Below, one piece after another: positions 6,990 to 7,377 of a stretch of 7,377 bases of DNA (positions within the stretch are counted from its first letter, which is position 1; each line of letters starts with the position of its first letter). The notes below the pieces were generated by a model. It made no database searches. It was not told the origin of the DNA and was given only the letters and a program-made list of their open reading frames with translations. The position numbers were made by a program, and so were the translations under genes. Origin of the DNA: Elusimicrobia bacterium RIFCSPLOWO2_01_FULL_54_10 (GTDB lineage Bacteria > Elusimicrobiota > Elusimicrobia > 2-02-FULL-39-32); assembly GCA_001799975.1 (NCBI GenBank), contig MGUQ01000054.1, positions 1 through 7,377 on the forward strand, read 5' to 3'.

Positions 6990-7377
6990 AAAAGATCCTC
7001 GTTACCGGCGGCGCCGGCTATGTCGGTTCCATTTTAGTTCCGAAACTTTTAAACAAGGGATACGGCGTCATTGTTCTGGACACCCTGTTCTTCACGGACA
7101 TTGGCTTGAAAGCGGTCAAGGGCAATCCCAATTTGAAGATTGTCGAAGGCGACATTCGGGATGACAAAGCTCTTAACGAATGCACCGCGGGCGTTGAAGC
7201 TGTCATCCACTTGGCCAGCATCTCAAACGATCCGTCCACGGACTTGAATCCCCGCCTGACGGAAGAAGTGAATTTTGAGGCGTCCGTAAAGCTCATCAAA
7301 ATTTCCAAGCAAAATGGCGCGAAGCGCTTCATCAATGCCTCCACAAGCAGCGTTTACGGCATCAAAGACATGCCCAA
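6986..7377 (+). CDS. Extended SDR: NAD-dependent epimerase/dehydratase, N-terminal part
   Basis: The gene runs off the right edge after 130 full codons and two bases. The visible part is the Rossmann half of an extended SDR. The nucleotide motif is TGGAGYVGS (G8-x2-G11-x2-G14), with D32 after the second strand, GDIRD (55-59), VIHLASISNDPS (73-84) and STSSVYG (119-125), where the catalytic Ser/Thr lies. The YxxxK pair would follow outside the window. It is a different subfamily from the SDR at the start of the cassette: HLASISNDP and the spacing differ, so it is not a recent duplicate. The ATG overlaps the aminotransferase stop (ATGA), so the two are probably coupled. It likely acts on the same nucleotide-sugar as an epimerase, dehydratase or reductase, which cannot be resolved. 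Confidence 0.87.
   Translation, partial: MKKILVTGGAGYVGSILVPKLLNKGYGVIVLDTLFFTDIGLKAVKGNPNLKIVEGDIRDDKALNECTAGVEAVIHLASISNDPSTDLNPRLTEEVNFEASVKLIKISKQNGAKRFINASTSSVYGIKDMP

Noticed and set aside
2723..7011. An identical 15-base stretch, CCTCGTTACCGGCGG, at 2723-2737 and 6997-7011.
   Set aside because: Both copies encode the LVTGG of the SDR nucleotide-binding motif. The similarity does not extend beyond it, so it reflects protein conservation and not a DNA repeat.
7018..7344. A 108-codon open frame on the minus strand near the right edge.
   Set aside because: It is antisense to the final SDR gene, whose Rossmann and STSSVYG motifs establish the + strand reading.

Overview
The window is densely coding and every gene is on the + strand: the tail of one gene, five complete genes and one gene cut off by the right edge. 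The largest gap is 34 bases, and four of the six junctions are overlaps or 1-base gaps. No RNA gene, IS element, CRISPR array or long repeat was seen. The base composition is moderately GC-rich. A probable anaerobic-haem-type radical SAM enzyme, a B12-dependent radical SAM enzyme and a heptose/cell-surface sugar set suggest an anaerobic or environmental bacterium with a Gram-negative-type envelope. A candidate phylum such as Omnitrophota, or a deltaproteobacterial or Nitrospirota relative, would fit. That placement is a weak inference, because no phylogenetic marker is present.

Region 1 (1-2680) is a translationally coupled block. It holds the C-terminal hydrophobic end of a membrane protein, a 341-aa radical SAM/SPASM protein strongly resembling the AhbD/NirJ haem-biosynthesis group, and a 533-aa radical SAM protein with an N-terminal B12-binding-type domain. 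The genes overlap by 1 and 4 bases, so the three are probably made together. The substrate of the second radical SAM enzyme cannot be read from the sequence.

A 34-base junction (2681-2714) separates this block from Region 2 (2715-7377), a nucleotide-sugar cassette. Its genes encode an extended SDR sugar epimerase/dehydratase, a 520-aa two-domain protein (nucleotidyltransferase first, PfkB kinase second), a GmhA-like SIS isomerase, a DegT-family PLP sugar aminotransferase, and a second extended SDR running off the right edge.

Isomerase, kinase and nucleotidyltransferase are three of the activities that convert sedoheptulose 7-phosphate to an NDP-heptose. The two SDRs and the aminotransferase are the usual tools for making keto- and amino-sugars. 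Together they suggest synthesis of an activated, possibly amino-modified, heptose or related sugar for LPS, capsule or glycan. The most notable points are the inverted domain order of the HldE-like fusion, substitutions at the GmhA metal-site positions, and the coupled pair of unlike radical SAM enzymes.
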